From Sphingobacterium psychroaquaticum (GTDB lineage Bacteria; Bacteroidota; Bacteroidia; Sphingobacteriales; Sphingobacteriaceae), in contig NZ_FXAU01000001.1 in assembly GCF_900177625.1 (NCBI RefSeq), positions 436,475 to 500,474 of the forward strand: DNA of 64,000 bases, in the 5' to 3' direction. Position numbers and translations under genes: made by a program. Shown here one piece after another: positions 53,100 through 63,000 of this stretch. Positions within the stretch are counted from its first letter, which is position 1; each line of letters opens with the position of its first letter. The notes under the pieces were generated by a model. The model was not told where the DNA came from and searched no databases. It saw nothing but the letters and a program-made list of their open reading frames with translations.

Positions 53100-54293
53100 A
53101 TGAAATCCCTATTATATAGTATTTTTTGTATAGCTCTTGTCGTATCCTTTTGGTCTTGTAAAGAAGAGGTTAAGGATATCTCAGAACAAAATACAACGCC
53201 TCCGGGCATAGTCACTGATGTGCGGGTAGAGAACTTGCCCGGTGCTGCTCGCATAGCGTATCGATTGCCGATGGATCAGGACCTCCTCTACGTGAAAGCA
53301 GTCTATACGTTGTCTTCAGGTCGTAAGATGGAAGTGAAATCCTCTTATTATAATAATTTCCTGATCGTGGAGGGCTTTGCTGACGAGGCTGATTATACCA
53401 TTGACCTATTTGCCGTAAATAGAAGCGAGGTAAACTCGCAACCGGTGCAGGTAACCATTCGCCCGAAAGAGAACCCAATCTGGGATGCATTCCGCAGTTT
53501 GGAGGTTATACCAGCTTTTGGAGGAATCCGCATCACGGGAGAAAATGAAAAACAAAAAGATATCACCATTATGGTGATGGTCGATTCCTTAGGCGAATGG
53601 GTACCATCTGTGGATAATATCTATACGGCTACGAAGCAGATTAATCGGACTATCAGAGGTTTGGATACGGTGGCACAAACTTTCGCTATTACTGTTCGCG
53701 ATAAGTATATGAACTTCACGGATACCATGATTACCACCCTTAAACCATTGTATGAGACAGCTTTGTCTAAGTCTCGATACGCTCCGTTAGTCTTGCCAGG
53801 CGATGCGCAGCAGGAGTATACATCTACTGGGTTGAATAAAATGTGGGATGGGGATAATTTCCACTGGCCTAATATTTCCTTAACCAAACCAGGTATTACG
53901 ACCTCTCAATGGGTGACTTTTGATACCGGGGCTTTATCGAAAATGAGTCGTATCGTTATTTGGGACTACCCCGAATATACCAACAGCGGTCGGATGTATT
54001 TCTTCGGAGGAAACCTTCGTCAGTTCGAAATTTGGGGATCCACAAACCCACCGTCGGATGGTAGCTGGAACAACTGGCACTTGCTCGGAACGTACGTGAG
54101 TGTCAAACCCTCCGGCTTACCTGCTGGACAACAAACGGATGAGGACTATCAATTGGCCAATAGTGGACTGAGCTACGATTTTGATATTGCTGTTCCTAAG
54201 GTTCGGTACCTCCGTATAAAATCAAACAGAAACTGGCAGGGATCTACCTTTATGTCCATCGCAGAGCTTCAAGTTTACGGAGATCCGCGCTAA
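53100..54293 (+). CDS. surface lipoprotein with DUF4959/DUF5126/DUF5000-type domains
   Basis: A protein of 397 residues. The lipobox is VSFWSC (Cys about 20). Three parts: an N-terminal beta domain (PPGIVTDVRVENLPGAARIA), a middle one (FGGIRITGENEKQKDITIMV) and a C-terminal discoidin-like (F5/8 C) domain of the DUF5000 type (MWDGDNFHWPNISLTKPG, FGGNLRQFEIWGSTNPPSDG, VRYLRIKSNRNW). Such proteins usually follow SusCD and act as surface glycan-binding proteins. The gap after susD is 35 bases. Confidence 0.85.
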   Translation: MKSLLYSIFCIALVVSFWSCKEEVKDISEQNTTPPGIVTDVRVENLPGAARIAYRLPMDQDLLYVKAVYTLSSGRKMEVKSSYYNNFLIVEGFADEADYTIDLFAVNRSEVNSQPVQVTIRPKENPIWDAFRSLEVIPAFGGIRITGENEKQKDITIMVMVDSLGEWVPSVDNIYTATKQINRTIRGLDTVAQTFAITVRDKYMNFTDTMITTLKPLYETALSKSRYAPLVLPGDAQQEYTSTGLNKMWDGDNFHWPNISLTKPGITTSQWVTFDTGALSKMSRIVIWDYPEYTNSGRMYFFGGNLRQFEIWGSTNPPSDGSWNNWHLLGTYVSVKPSGLPAGQQTDEDYQLANSGLSYDFDIAVPKVRYLRIKSNRNWQGSTFMSIAELQVYGDPR

Positions 54294-54318
54294 GTATAAA
54301 CGTGTAAAATTTATAGAG

Positions 54319-55554
54319 ATGAAAAGAACATATAATAAAATATTAACCCGTATTTCTTTCCTCCTTGCCCTAGCCGTTTATTTTGGCTCGTGTACCAAAG
54401 GAGATGAGTATAAGAAGTATTTTGAGGGTGGTGAAACGGTATATACTGGTAAAATAGATTCGGTTATCGTATACTCTGGGAAAGAGCGTGTATATGTAAC
54501 CGGACTGTTTATGGCGGATCCAAAAATTGTTAAACTCAAAGCGTTTTGGAATGGACGTAAGGATTCTATTGAGGTTCCTATCCAGCGAACTACGGGGGTT
54601 GATACCTTAAAACTAATGATTCCTGTTGCGGAAGGGGTGCATAATTTTGAGTTTATCACATTCGATGCACAAGGAAATAAGTCTTTACCAGTTTTTAAAA
54701 CCGGAGCATCGTATGGCGCGCGCTATATTTCAGGCTTAATCAATAGACCTGTTGCCAATGCCTTTATATCGGAAACGGAAGAAGGTGTAATCGAGTGGGG
54801 TGGTATGGATTTGACGAGTGGCGTGTTTGGAACACAGGTGAAATATCAAACGATCGATAATAAGGAAAAGTTATTGCTTGTACCTATTGACGAAAGCGAA
54901 AATACGTTGCCGAAAGATTATCGGATCGGAACGGAGGTGAAGTACCGCACTTTGTTCCTGCCGGATACATTGTCTATCGACACCTTTTATACTGAATACG
55001 CGTCCACTAATTTTACGCGTTACGTAACAAGCCAATATCTGAAGAATACGGCGGCACCATTCGCAACATCGGCCTTTAGTGGCAGTCGTTGGGGAATTCC
55101 AGCAAGCTGGGTCACGAACACCGCGGTTAAAAACTTCCTTTTGAACGGTGCTTACTACGGTGGTGTGGATGGTAATCAGAACTATCGCTTAACGATGGAA
55201 GCCGGTTGGAGTAGCAATAACTTAACATCCTTTACAAATGGTAAAATCCACCAAACGACCACCTTACCGGCAGGTAAATATGAATATGTGGTTGATGTCA
55301 ATGGCGCGAGCTCTTCAGGTTCATTCTTCATTGCTATTGCAAAGGGTAAGGATATACCAAATATTGAAAACCTTGCTACACAGGCCAAAGCCTATGTTTC
55401 TTTTGTAAACCGGTCTGGTGTTATTACAGTCCCGTTTGAGCTAACAGAAGAGACGGAACTTTCATTCGGATTCGTGGGTTCACTGACGGGAACAGGAAGC
55501 ACAGGACAATATTGGAAAGTAAGTAGTGTGAAACTTAAATATTTGGCGAAATAG
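54319..55554 (+). CDS. surface lipoprotein with DUF4998 and DUF5013-type domains
   Basis: A protein of 411 residues. The lipobox is AVYFGSC (Cys about 25). The N-terminal part is DUF4998-like (YTGKIDSVIVYSGKERVYVT, DPKIVKLKAFWNGRKDSIEV). The C-terminal part (from about 255) is a jelly-roll-like DUF5013 region (SGSRWGIPASWVTNTAVKNF, GKIHQTTTLPAGKYEYVVDV). It is probably another glycan-binding protein working with SusCD. The gap upstream is 25 bases and the next gene starts at or just after its end. Confidence 0.8.
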   Translation: MKRTYNKILTRISFLLALAVYFGSCTKGDEYKKYFEGGETVYTGKIDSVIVYSGKERVYVTGLFMADPKIVKLKAFWNGRKDSIEVPIQRTTGVDTLKLMIPVAEGVHNFEFITFDAQGNKSLPVFKTGASYGARYISGLINRPVANAFISETEEGVIEWGGMDLTSGVFGTQVKYQTIDNKEKLLLVPIDESENTLPKDYRIGTEVKYRTLFLPDTLSIDTFYTEYASTNFTRYVTSQYLKNTAAPFATSAFSGSRWGIPASWVTNTAVKNFLLNGAYYGGVDGNQNYRLTMEAGWSSNNLTSFTNGKIHQTTTLPAGKYEYVVDVNGASSSGSFFIAIAKGKDIPNIENLATQAKAYVSFVNRSGVITVPFELTEETELSFGFVGSLTGTGSTGQYWKVSSVKLKYLAK

Positions 55555-55555
55555 C

Positions 55556-56803
55556 ATGGGTATACATATGAAAAGATACGGTATTACCTGGTTGACATGT
55601 TTGGCCGTGCTATGTTTGGCCTGCTCTAAGAGTGATTCGATAAGCGATGAAAAAGAAGGAGAGGAGCCGGGTAAAGAGGTTGTTTTGGCGAGCGTGAGCT
55701 CGCCAAAATTTACATCTATTACGACAAATACTGCCTTGGTACAAGCTCAAGTAACGAGCAAAGGAGGCGCTTTGGTGACCAATCGCGGAATCTGTTGGGG
55801 AGAAGCGCCCAAGCCAACTGTTGAGGATAAATATATGGAAGCTAATACGGTGAAGGGAGATGGAACTTTCTCGGTGCAATTGACCGGATTGAAAAGTAAT
55901 ACGTCGTATTATGTGCGTGCTTATGTCCGCAATAAAGGTGGTGTGGCTTATGGTGAAGAGCAAACTTTGAAGACAACGAGTATCCAGTCCGTTACTTTTG
56001 CCAATGGGCCCATGTTTATTATTGGCTCGACGTTGGCCTCATATGATGCGGAGATTACAGGAAATGGAGGCGGGCAAATCACGGAACGAGGAATTTGCTG
56101 GGGAACAGTAGAAAACCCTACGATCGATCAAGGAAAAGTGGTCCACGGAGCCGTGGGGCAGGGGGCGTACCGTTGTAACATTACTGGGTTGAACGAACGT
56201 ACGACCTACCATTTACGTTCGTACGCCATCAATGAGCAAGGGGTTAGTTACGGCGCAAACATTACTTTCAAAACAATAGGTAAAGGAAAAGTAACGTATA
56301 CCTTTAATAAAGAGACGAATCCTACGGCAGAACAACAAGCGGCGTATGCACGGTTGCAGGTGGCTATAGATAGTGCCGTATGGTACGCCAATAACTATAC
56401 CTCGGCGACAAAGCATGTATGGATAAATTATGTACCAGGTGTTCCCACGGCTGATGCTAACAATGAAGGATGGATGCGCTTCGGAACGGAAGCCGGTTTC
56501 CAGAATCTACGTACCATGCTGCATGAGATGAATCATACGTTTGGAACCGGAACCACTAGTTGGTGGCGAGATCAAGCAATTGTGTCTGGTAAATATCAGT
56601 TTAACGGCGTGAACAATTTGCTTAAACTGATTACAAAAAATAAAGAACAAACGTTAAACGGTGATACGCAACACTGGTGGCCCTATGGCCTAAACCAAAA
56701 CTCCGAAGTAACGTCGAGTTGGGACTACGTGTATAATTGCCTCATTATAGAGGCCATGCGAAAAGATGGCATGACCTCACATAGTGGATCTTATATCAAT
56801 TAG
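55556..56803 (+). CDS. lipoprotein with two FN3-like domains and an HExxH domain
   Basis: A protein of up to 415 residues. Two starts are possible: 55556 or, better, the ATG at 55568 (MKRYGITWL), which gives a cleaner signal. The lipobox is LCLACS. Two fibronectin-III-like domains follow (about 45-135 and 140-230), each with a GICWG block and a YYVRAYVRNKGGVAYG- or YHLRSYAINEQGVSYG-type end. The C-terminal part holds a zinc-peptidase-like MLHEMNHTFGTGT (His323-Glu-x-x-His327 by the long start) and QHWWPYGLN. It may be a surface metallopeptidase or a substrate-binding relative. A terminator follows. Confidence 0.75.
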   Translation: MGIHMKRYGITWLTCLAVLCLACSKSDSISDEKEGEEPGKEVVLASVSSPKFTSITTNTALVQAQVTSKGGALVTNRGICWGEAPKPTVEDKYMEANTVKGDGTFSVQLTGLKSNTSYYVRAYVRNKGGVAYGEEQTLKTTSIQSVTFANGPMFIIGSTLASYDAEITGNGGGQITERGICWGTVENPTIDQGKVVHGAVGQGAYRCNITGLNERTTYHLRSYAINEQGVSYGANITFKTIGKGKVTYTFNKETNPTAEQQAAYARLQVAIDSAVWYANNYTSATKHVWINYVPGVPTADANNEGWMRFGTEAGFQNLRTMLHEMNHTFGTGTTSWWRDQAIVSGKYQFNGVNNLLKLITKNKEQTLNGDTQHWWPYGLNQNSEVTSSWDYVYNCLIIEAMRKDGMTSHSGSYIN

Positions 56804-56809
56804 CAATCA

Positions 56810-56848
56810 AGGAACCTCCTTCTCGAGAGAGAACGGAGGCTTCTTTTT
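56810..56848 (+). terminator. intrinsic terminator after the susCD lipoprotein operon
   Basis: GAACCTCC (56812-56819) pairs with GGAGG-C-TTC (56835-56843), loop of 15, then T5. It suggests that the DUF4488 and GH16 genes have their own transcript or come from read-through. Confidence 0.7.
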
Positions 56849-56914
56849 CTGCTGCGATCCCGCAAAGAATACCTATGCATTGCACTTAATTGTAACGGAC
56901 TAAATAGAATTATT

Positions 56915-57373
56915 ATGAAATTGAATCTTTTGAAATTAAAGCGACTGTTGCCCATTGGACTACTTTTTATTACTTGGTTCCTTCTTTCGGCTACGGTACC
57001 GACGTCTTCTTCAACAAAAGAAAATAGAAAACGGTTTGTCGGCATCTGGGAAATGGTTGTTGCCGAAAATGAGAGCGGGATCGAGCTGCGTGTTCCGCCG
57101 GGCTACCTGAAATTCTTCGGCAAAGATGGGAGCTATATGTTTGTGATTGTCACCCCAGAGGGGACCTTTAATTCACAACAGGGATCATTTAAGGTGCTGT
57201 CAGAAGATATTTATAGTGAGAATATCAAATTTTCCATCAATCCGAATCTACGGAATGCAGCCTCAAAAGTTTCGTATAGCTTTTTGAACGAAGACACCTT
57301 ACAAATTAAAGGAACGGTAAATGGCGTTCCATTTGTTGAAAAATGGAAGCGTGTTAAAACCCCAGTAATCTAA
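56915..57373 (+). CDS. DUF4488-like small exported protein
   Basis: A protein of 152 residues. The hydrophobic N-terminus (LLPIGLLFITWFLLSATVP) is a signal or anchor without a lipobox. The mature part is lipocalin-like: KRFVGIWEMVVAENESGIEL, LKFFGKDGSYMFVIV, LQIKGTVNGVPFVEKWKRV. This fits DUF4488, often found in PULs with unknown role. It starts about 110 bases after the previous gene and 6 bases before the GH16 gene, so those two form a pair. Confidence 0.72.
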   Translation: MKLNLLKLKRLLPIGLLFITWFLLSATVPTSSSTKENRKRFVGIWEMVVAENESGIELRVPPGYLKFFGKDGSYMFVIVTPEGTFNSQQGSFKVLSEDIYSENIKFSINPNLRNAASKVSYSFLNEDTLQIKGTVNGVPFVEKWKRVKTPVI

Positions 57374-57379
57374 TTTTTA

Positions 57380-58252
57380 ATGAAAATATATCAGTATAAC
57401 CCCTTTTTATTTATGAATCGTTTTATTTGTTTTATTACGTTATTGACTTTTTCCCAGGTTAACTTTGCGCAGCAAGCCAATTCTTCAGATTATCAATTAG
57501 TCTGGGCCGATGAGTTTAATCAGAATGGACCGCCAAACCCCGATTATTGGACCTTTGAAGAAGGATTTAAGCGCAACAATGAAGATCAATGGTATCAAAA
57601 AGAAAATGCATATTGCAAGGACGGTTTACTGCTTATAAACCTGAAAAAAGAAAAGAAGAAAAACCCAACGTATGTCGCAGGTAGTACGGACTGGGCAAAG
57701 AAGAGAAAGTATATTCAGTATACATCATCGTCTATTAATACACGGGACAAGCAAGCATGGACCTATGGTCGATTTGAGATGAAGGCGAGAATACCGATCG
57801 GATCTGGTTTGTGGCCTGCTTTCTGGACTTTAGGGATAGAAAAAGAATGGCCCTCCAATGGAGAGATAGATATTATGGAGTACTATCGTGGTAATATCTT
57901 AGCAAATATTGCCATAGGGACCAGCGAACAATGGAAAGCGCATTGGCACAGCAGTACGAAATCCGTTGAGGAATTAGGGGGTAAGGATTGGGCCAGTAAA
58001 TTCCATGTATGGCGAATGGATTGGGATGAAAAGGAGATTGCCCTCTATGTAGACGATCTACTGATGATTCGTGTACCAATGGATCAACTCGAAAATAAAG
58101 ATGGAAGTGGCTTTAATCCATTCCGTCAACCACATTACGTTCTTCTTAACTTTGCATTGGGTGGAATGAATGGCGGGAAAATTGATGAATCATTACTCCC
58201 GTCAACGTATGAAATCGACTACGTTCGCGTCTATCAAAAGAAGAACAAGTAA
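57380..58252 (+). CDS. glycoside hydrolase family 16
   Basis: A protein of 290 residues, or 279 if the Met at 57413 (MNRFICFITLL) is the start; the latter gives a more normal signal peptide ending VNFAQQ. GH16 cuts internal beta-1,3 or beta-1,4 bonds of glucans, galactans or related polymers. The catalytic motif is NGEIDIMEY (Glu162, Asp164, Glu167 by the long start), preceded by ARIPIGSGLWPAFWTLG. VWADEF at the N-terminus and YEIDYVRVYQ at the end match the fold. It is exported. The motif fits beta-1,3-glucanases, but the substrate cannot be fixed. Confidence 0.95.
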   Translation: MKIYQYNPFLFMNRFICFITLLTFSQVNFAQQANSSDYQLVWADEFNQNGPPNPDYWTFEEGFKRNNEDQWYQKENAYCKDGLLLINLKKEKKKNPTYVAGSTDWAKKRKYIQYTSSSINTRDKQAWTYGRFEMKARIPIGSGLWPAFWTLGIEKEWPSNGEIDIMEYYRGNILANIAIGTSEQWKAHWHSSTKSVEELGGKDWASKFHVWRMDWDEKEIALYVDDLLMIRVPMDQLENKDGSGFNPFRQPHYVLLNFALGGMNGGKIDESLLPSTYEIDYVRVYQKKNK

Positions 58253-58256
58253 ATGT

Positions 58257-58284
58257 TTTAAAAAGGAGATGTCTTCTTTTTTAG
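58257..58284 (+). terminator. weak intrinsic terminator after the GH16 gene
   Basis: AAAAAGGAGA and TCTTCTTTTTT can pair with one G-T wobble; the loop is tight and a T6 run ends it. The call is weak. Confidence 0.45.
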
Positions 58285-58340
58285 TTAAATATTACGCATA
58301 AGAGGTTAATATCGTGGTGCAAGACGGTTTTCGATTGGTG

Positions 58341-58398
58341 TATCTTTAGTCTTGTCAATGGTTTGTGTTTTAGTTCTCACGAAAACACAAACCATTGA
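58341..58398 (+). promoter_or_regulatory. leader hairpin and putative promoter before the DUF6055 gene
   Basis: A -7-like TATCTTTA (58341-58348) is followed by a perfect 17-bp inverted repeat: 58355-58371 (TCAATGGTTTGTGTTTT) and 58382-58398, loop of 10. The transcript start would lie at the foot of the stem, so the mRNA may begin with this hairpin. The ATG is 20 bases past the stem. Confidence 0.6.
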
Positions 58399-58418
58399 TC
58401 TCTAGAACACCTAAACAT

Positions 58419-59804
58419 ATGATAACAACAAAAATAATACGGTATGTAAGCTCCTTGATTGGATTGCTGTGCATATCGGTATGCAGCATCGCGCAGACCA
58501 CAAAAACACAATCGACCAAAGAAGCGTATATACCTACCTCGATTTGGCGTGTACCCGAAGGAAATGATTACAACAATCCAGAAAGTGAGTATAGCAATGC
58601 AAGACGCTTAGAGTCCGATAACATCGTGTTATTCTGGTCTAAAGAGTATGGTCCGAACCCGATGGACAATCAGGAAGAAACGAAACGTTTTGACCCCAAA
58701 ATGGTGTTGGCCACCTGTGAAGAATTTTATCGTTTCTACGCGAATGATCTGAAGTTCGTTTCCGTTGGAAACTCCTTATCCGATACATATAAGTTGTTGA
58801 TGTTTGTATTTGGAGGAGGCGATGGTACGGCATACGGGGGAGGCGCGGAAGATAAAATTGGGGTGATGTGGACACCTGCTGCCCGTATTCATAAAACGCC
58901 GTATGGGGCGTTGGCACACGAAATGGGGCATAGTTTCCAATATCTCGCCAAATGTGATGGCAATTGGGCATATTCCTCGCCAATCGAAGGAAGCCGTGGA
59001 AACAGTATTTTTGAAATGACATCGCAATATATGTTATGGCAGGTATATCCGGAATGGATTACTTTTGAAAATTATCACCTAAAGGCTTTTCTCGGTAAAA
59101 CACACTACGCTTTTCTACATGAAACCAACCAATATCATGCGCCCTTCGTATTGGAGTATTGGGCAACTAAGCATGGCATAGATTTTATCGGGAAGATGTG
59201 GCGCAATGCCATCAAAGGGGAAGACCCCGTTCGGACGTACCAGCGGTTGAGTAATATCTCACAAACAGCTTTTAATGATGAGCTTTTTGATGCCTATCGT
59301 CGTTTTGTTACGTGGGATATGCCCCGTATAGAAAAGGTCTCTGCTCCGTACGCAAATCAGCATTATACCAATCTCGATTCCATATCCGGACAGAGATGGC
59401 GTATTGCAGCAAGCCATGTTCCTCAGAATTATGGATACAACGCAATCCCCCTAGCGGTTCCTCAAGGAGAAAACAACCTTGTGAAGCTGCAATTTGCAGG
59501 CATGACGACTTATAATAATGTGACCGTACCCCAACCTGAAAATTCCGGATGGCGTTATGGCTTTATTGCGGTATCAAAGGAAGGAAAGCGAACGTATGGC
59601 GAAACATATCATAACCCTCAGGGACAGGCTTCTTTTAACGTACCACAAAATACCGAATTTTTATGGTTGGTCGTAATGGGAGCGCCCCGGGAGCATCACG
59701 TTCATTTAATTGATGGAAAAGAGGAGACCAAAGAAAGATGGCCCTATGAAATTGAATTAATGAATACTAAGGTCCTTGCAAAAACGACCGGAGAAACAAA
59801 ATAA
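58419..59804 (+). CDS. DUF6055-type secreted protein with HExxH motif (putative metallopeptidase)
   Basis: The start is ATG at 58419 (MITTKIIRYVSSLIGLL), giving 461 residues; the TTG eight codons earlier lies in the leader hairpin. A signal peptide ends VCSIAQ. The core has YGALAHEMGHSFQYLAKCDG (His167-Glu168-x-x-His171) and, further on, NSIFEMTSQYM, where Glu198 could be the third zinc ligand of a gluzincin. The C-terminal 120 residues look like a beta-sandwich (YGFIAVSKEGKRTYGETYHN). It is probably an exported zinc peptidase acting on glycoproteins; activity is not proven for the family. Confidence 0.75.
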   Translation: MITTKIIRYVSSLIGLLCISVCSIAQTTKTQSTKEAYIPTSIWRVPEGNDYNNPESEYSNARRLESDNIVLFWSKEYGPNPMDNQEETKRFDPKMVLATCEEFYRFYANDLKFVSVGNSLSDTYKLLMFVFGGGDGTAYGGGAEDKIGVMWTPAARIHKTPYGALAHEMGHSFQYLAKCDGNWAYSSPIEGSRGNSIFEMTSQYMLWQVYPEWITFENYHLKAFLGKTHYAFLHETNQYHAPFVLEYWATKHGIDFIGKMWRNAIKGEDPVRTYQRLSNISQTAFNDELFDAYRRFVTWDMPRIEKVSAPYANQHYTNLDSISGQRWRIAASHVPQNYGYNAIPLAVPQGENNLVKLQFAGMTTYNNVTVPQPENSGWRYGFIAVSKEGKRTYGETYHNPQGQASFNVPQNTEFLWLVVMGAPREHHVHLIDGKEETKERWPYEIELMNTKVLAKTTGETK

Positions 59805-59833
59805 TAGCGAGCGATCTCTTAATTACTTCTGGC

Positions 59834-59857
59834 AAAAGTAACAAAAAGGTTACTTTT
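59834..59857 (+). terminator. hairpin after the DUF6055 gene
   Basis: AAAAGTAAC (59834-59842) and GTTACTTTT (59849-59857), loop of 6, ending in four T. A moderate intrinsic terminator. Confidence 0.6.
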
Positions 59858-59886
59858 AGTTAAAATACAGTTGGAATAGGTGAAAA

Positions 59887-60071
59887 TTTGATTAGCATGG
59901 TATGTTATGTCACTGTAAATTTGGTTTATAAATTAATAAGTGTCAAAATAACGCTTAACCAATATAAACTGATTAACTAATAATTCACTTGTCGGGGGAA
60001 GCCGAAATATCTATGTATTTCGTAAGGGGGACGGTGATGGCTTTCGACTCGTTAAACCAAAATTAAATGAT
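59887..60071 (+). promoter_or_regulatory. promoter and structured leader of the GH43 gene
   Basis: TAAATTTG (59916-59923) is a full -7 match; a TTTG lies 25 bases upstream (59887-59890). The leader contains TTAACCAATATAAAC (59955-59969), complementary to the candidate small RNA. A compact fold follows: GTCG (59991-59994) with CGAC (60045-60048), AAGCC (59999-60003) with GGCTT (60039-60043), and inner hairpin CGAAATA (60003-60009) with TATTTCG (60016-60022). Two GGGGGA runs (from 59994 and 60026) lie in the unpaired parts. The ATG is 23 bases beyond the fold. Confidence 0.5.
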
Positions 60072-63000
60072 ATGAATTGTTTCTCATTCTTTACTCGACT
60101 ATGCTTGATGTGCTTGAAGTTTGGCTTTGTAACTACAGTTGCCGGTCAGACAATCACCTCGTCACAGCATACCGAAAAGGAGATGGGAAACCCTATTATT
60201 CCAGGTTATTTTGCGGATCCGACGATTAAAAAGATTGACGATACCTATTACCTCTATGCAACTACAGATGGCAATGGAGGTGGACTGGGACCATCGCAAG
60301 TTTGGACATCTAAGGATTTTGTCAATTGGACGATTCAGCCCATGAACTGGCCCGATACACATTGGTATTGGGCGCCTGATATGACGCAGGGGTACGATGG
60401 TCGATATTATTTGTACTACAGTCAGCCTGTACAGTTATATGGTGCGGTTTCAGATACACCAGTTGGTCCTTGGACGCCATTACAGCACGAAGGAGAGGCA
60501 TTGGTGCCAAATTATAAAATCCCGGGTGTGATTACCCTGGATGGCCAGACATTTACGGACGACGATGGTAAAATATATATGTATTGGGGAACCTGGGGAA
60601 TTTATCCGGATCATGGATGTGCCGTCGGTCTCTTAAATCCGGATATGAAAACTTTTGCCGAAATTAAGTTGATCCCTAATACCGATGCAAAAGATTTCTT
60701 TGAAGCACCGCTCGTTTTTAAGCGCAATGGTATTTATTATTTTATGTATTCTTCGGGACATTGCGAAGATCATACCTATCGCGTTCAGTACGCGACCAGC
60801 ACGGTAGGTCCTATGGGACCTTTTGAATATAAAGAGGCTTTTAACCCCGTATTATCCACCACGATCGATGGCACCGTTCATGGTCCGGGGCACCATAGTG
60901 TTTTGCAGGAGGGTGATCAGTATTACATCGTGTATCATAGGCATAATAATCCACATTCAGGCGGAGGTTTTCATAGACAGATCGCTGCTGATAAAATGGA
61001 GTTTGATGCCGAAGGGAATATTGTAAAGGTTGTTCCAACGCATACTGGTATCGGTTTATTAGCCAAAAATACGCTCCCTTACACGAATCATGCTTTGCAT
61101 GCTGCGGTAGAAGCGTCTTCAAGTTATAGCGATGATTTCCGTCCAACGTTTGCGATTGATGATAATAATGGGACGCTCTGGAAAGCGAAAGACAATATGA
61201 ATCCAGCTTGGCTAAAGCTAGACTTAGGGGAACAGAAAGTCATCAAGACCATACTGACGCAATTTGAATACCCAACATGGTATTACGGTTATCTTATTGA
61301 ATATTCGAATGACGGGAAGGATTGGCATATTTTTTCTGATCGTCGCGCGAATCAGCAGTGGGGGAGTCCGATGGTTGATAAAGGAAATGTGGAAGCTCGA
61401 TACCTCCGAATAACCATCGATAAAACACAAGTAGAAGGTCTCTTTCGGGCGCTGTGGAATATTAAAGTTTTTAGTGAAGATATAAACCAAAGTACCGTGT
61501 TATCGAGCACGCAGGACGCCGTTATTTCAGATCGCCAAAGTGGGCTGTTGATCGATTTCGAGGCAGATGGACTTTCCCTTGGAAATCTCACCTCTCCCGT
61601 TGCAAATAAAGGAAGCCTGATCGGGCAATGGACAACCGAAGGTAGTCCGTATGTAACCCTGTTAAAAGGTCGACAAGCTGTCATTTTAGACGGACGAAGT
61701 GCGCTTCATTCGACATTTACCGTGCCAACTACACTTGCCGGCAACAGTAGTCATACCGTAGCGATGTGGGTGCTTAATCCAACTATTGAGCGACATGAAC
61801 CACTTTTGACTTGGACGCAAGGAACGCAGGATTTAACACGTGCAGTTTTCGGATACGGTCACGACCGAAATAATGGGGCTATAGTGCGTGGGGCATGGCC
61901 CGATGTTGCTTTTAAGGAATTACCCACAGCGAATATGTGGCATCATATGGTGGTTTCTTTTGATGGGTATATGGAACGCGTATATGTTGATGGGATAGAG
62001 GTTAACGCTGCAAATAAGATGCTGTTTATGCGTATTGCTTCTGCATTTTCTATCGGTAAAGCAGGGAATGACGCGGGATTCTTTTCTGGTGCTATTTCTT
62101 CTTTAAAAGTATATGATAAGGCTTTAAGCCCTGGGGAAATAGAAACACTTTATAAACAAACATCAAACGCTAAAATTGGGCTTTGGCACCGTGCAGATCA
62201 ATTGACACTTGGGGAGATGAAAGAATGGCCAAATGAAGGGGTAAAGCAGGGCAGTTTACTGGTGAAAGAGGGGATGGCGCGAACTAAAGTTGTGGGGCAC
62301 AAAATTGCGGTTGTTGGGGAGCCCAGTGCCAGCTTGGAAACGATCGCTTTAACGTCTATGTTTTCCGAAGAGGAGGATACGCGACTGGACTTGGAGTTTC
62401 AAGCCTTGGATAACAAGTTCGCCTTACTGAATTATCCAGCGATGCGACAAAAAATTAAAGTTGGGGAATGGCATAAACTGACGCTAAGTCGCCGTGCTAA
62501 AGGTGGACAGGTTCTACTTGATGGTGTACCGGTTGCTTTAGATCTGAAGTCGATCGAAAAGGACTTTATCAATATGAGTACGGGTGTGATTAAATTGAAC
62601 CATGTAGCAATAGCTTCTCTTTTTGTGTCGCATAGTGATACGTTCATACCGCTTAATGAACCTTCATCTTGGACAAACGAAAGAACCACATTTTTTGTCC
62701 AGCCTCGTTTTATTAATGCCAATAAAATTTTCATGCAAGCGAAGTCTCATCCCGGAGAAGGCGTGCAGTACCTGTTTATTGCGGATGGCGAAAAGACGGG
62801 GAGCGGTTGGCAGGATTCACCTAATTATCTCGTCAATTGGGATAATGTCTCAGCGCTTCCGCACTTCCGCATATTAGCGAAAGATCGGTATGGAAATGTA
62901 GCAGATATGGCGTCTGCTGTGGCAACCGTAAAAAATTACCGTATCAAAGAGTTGGTCGGGATTGATGAACGGTTTAATCTGCTTACGGAAGATAATGTGG

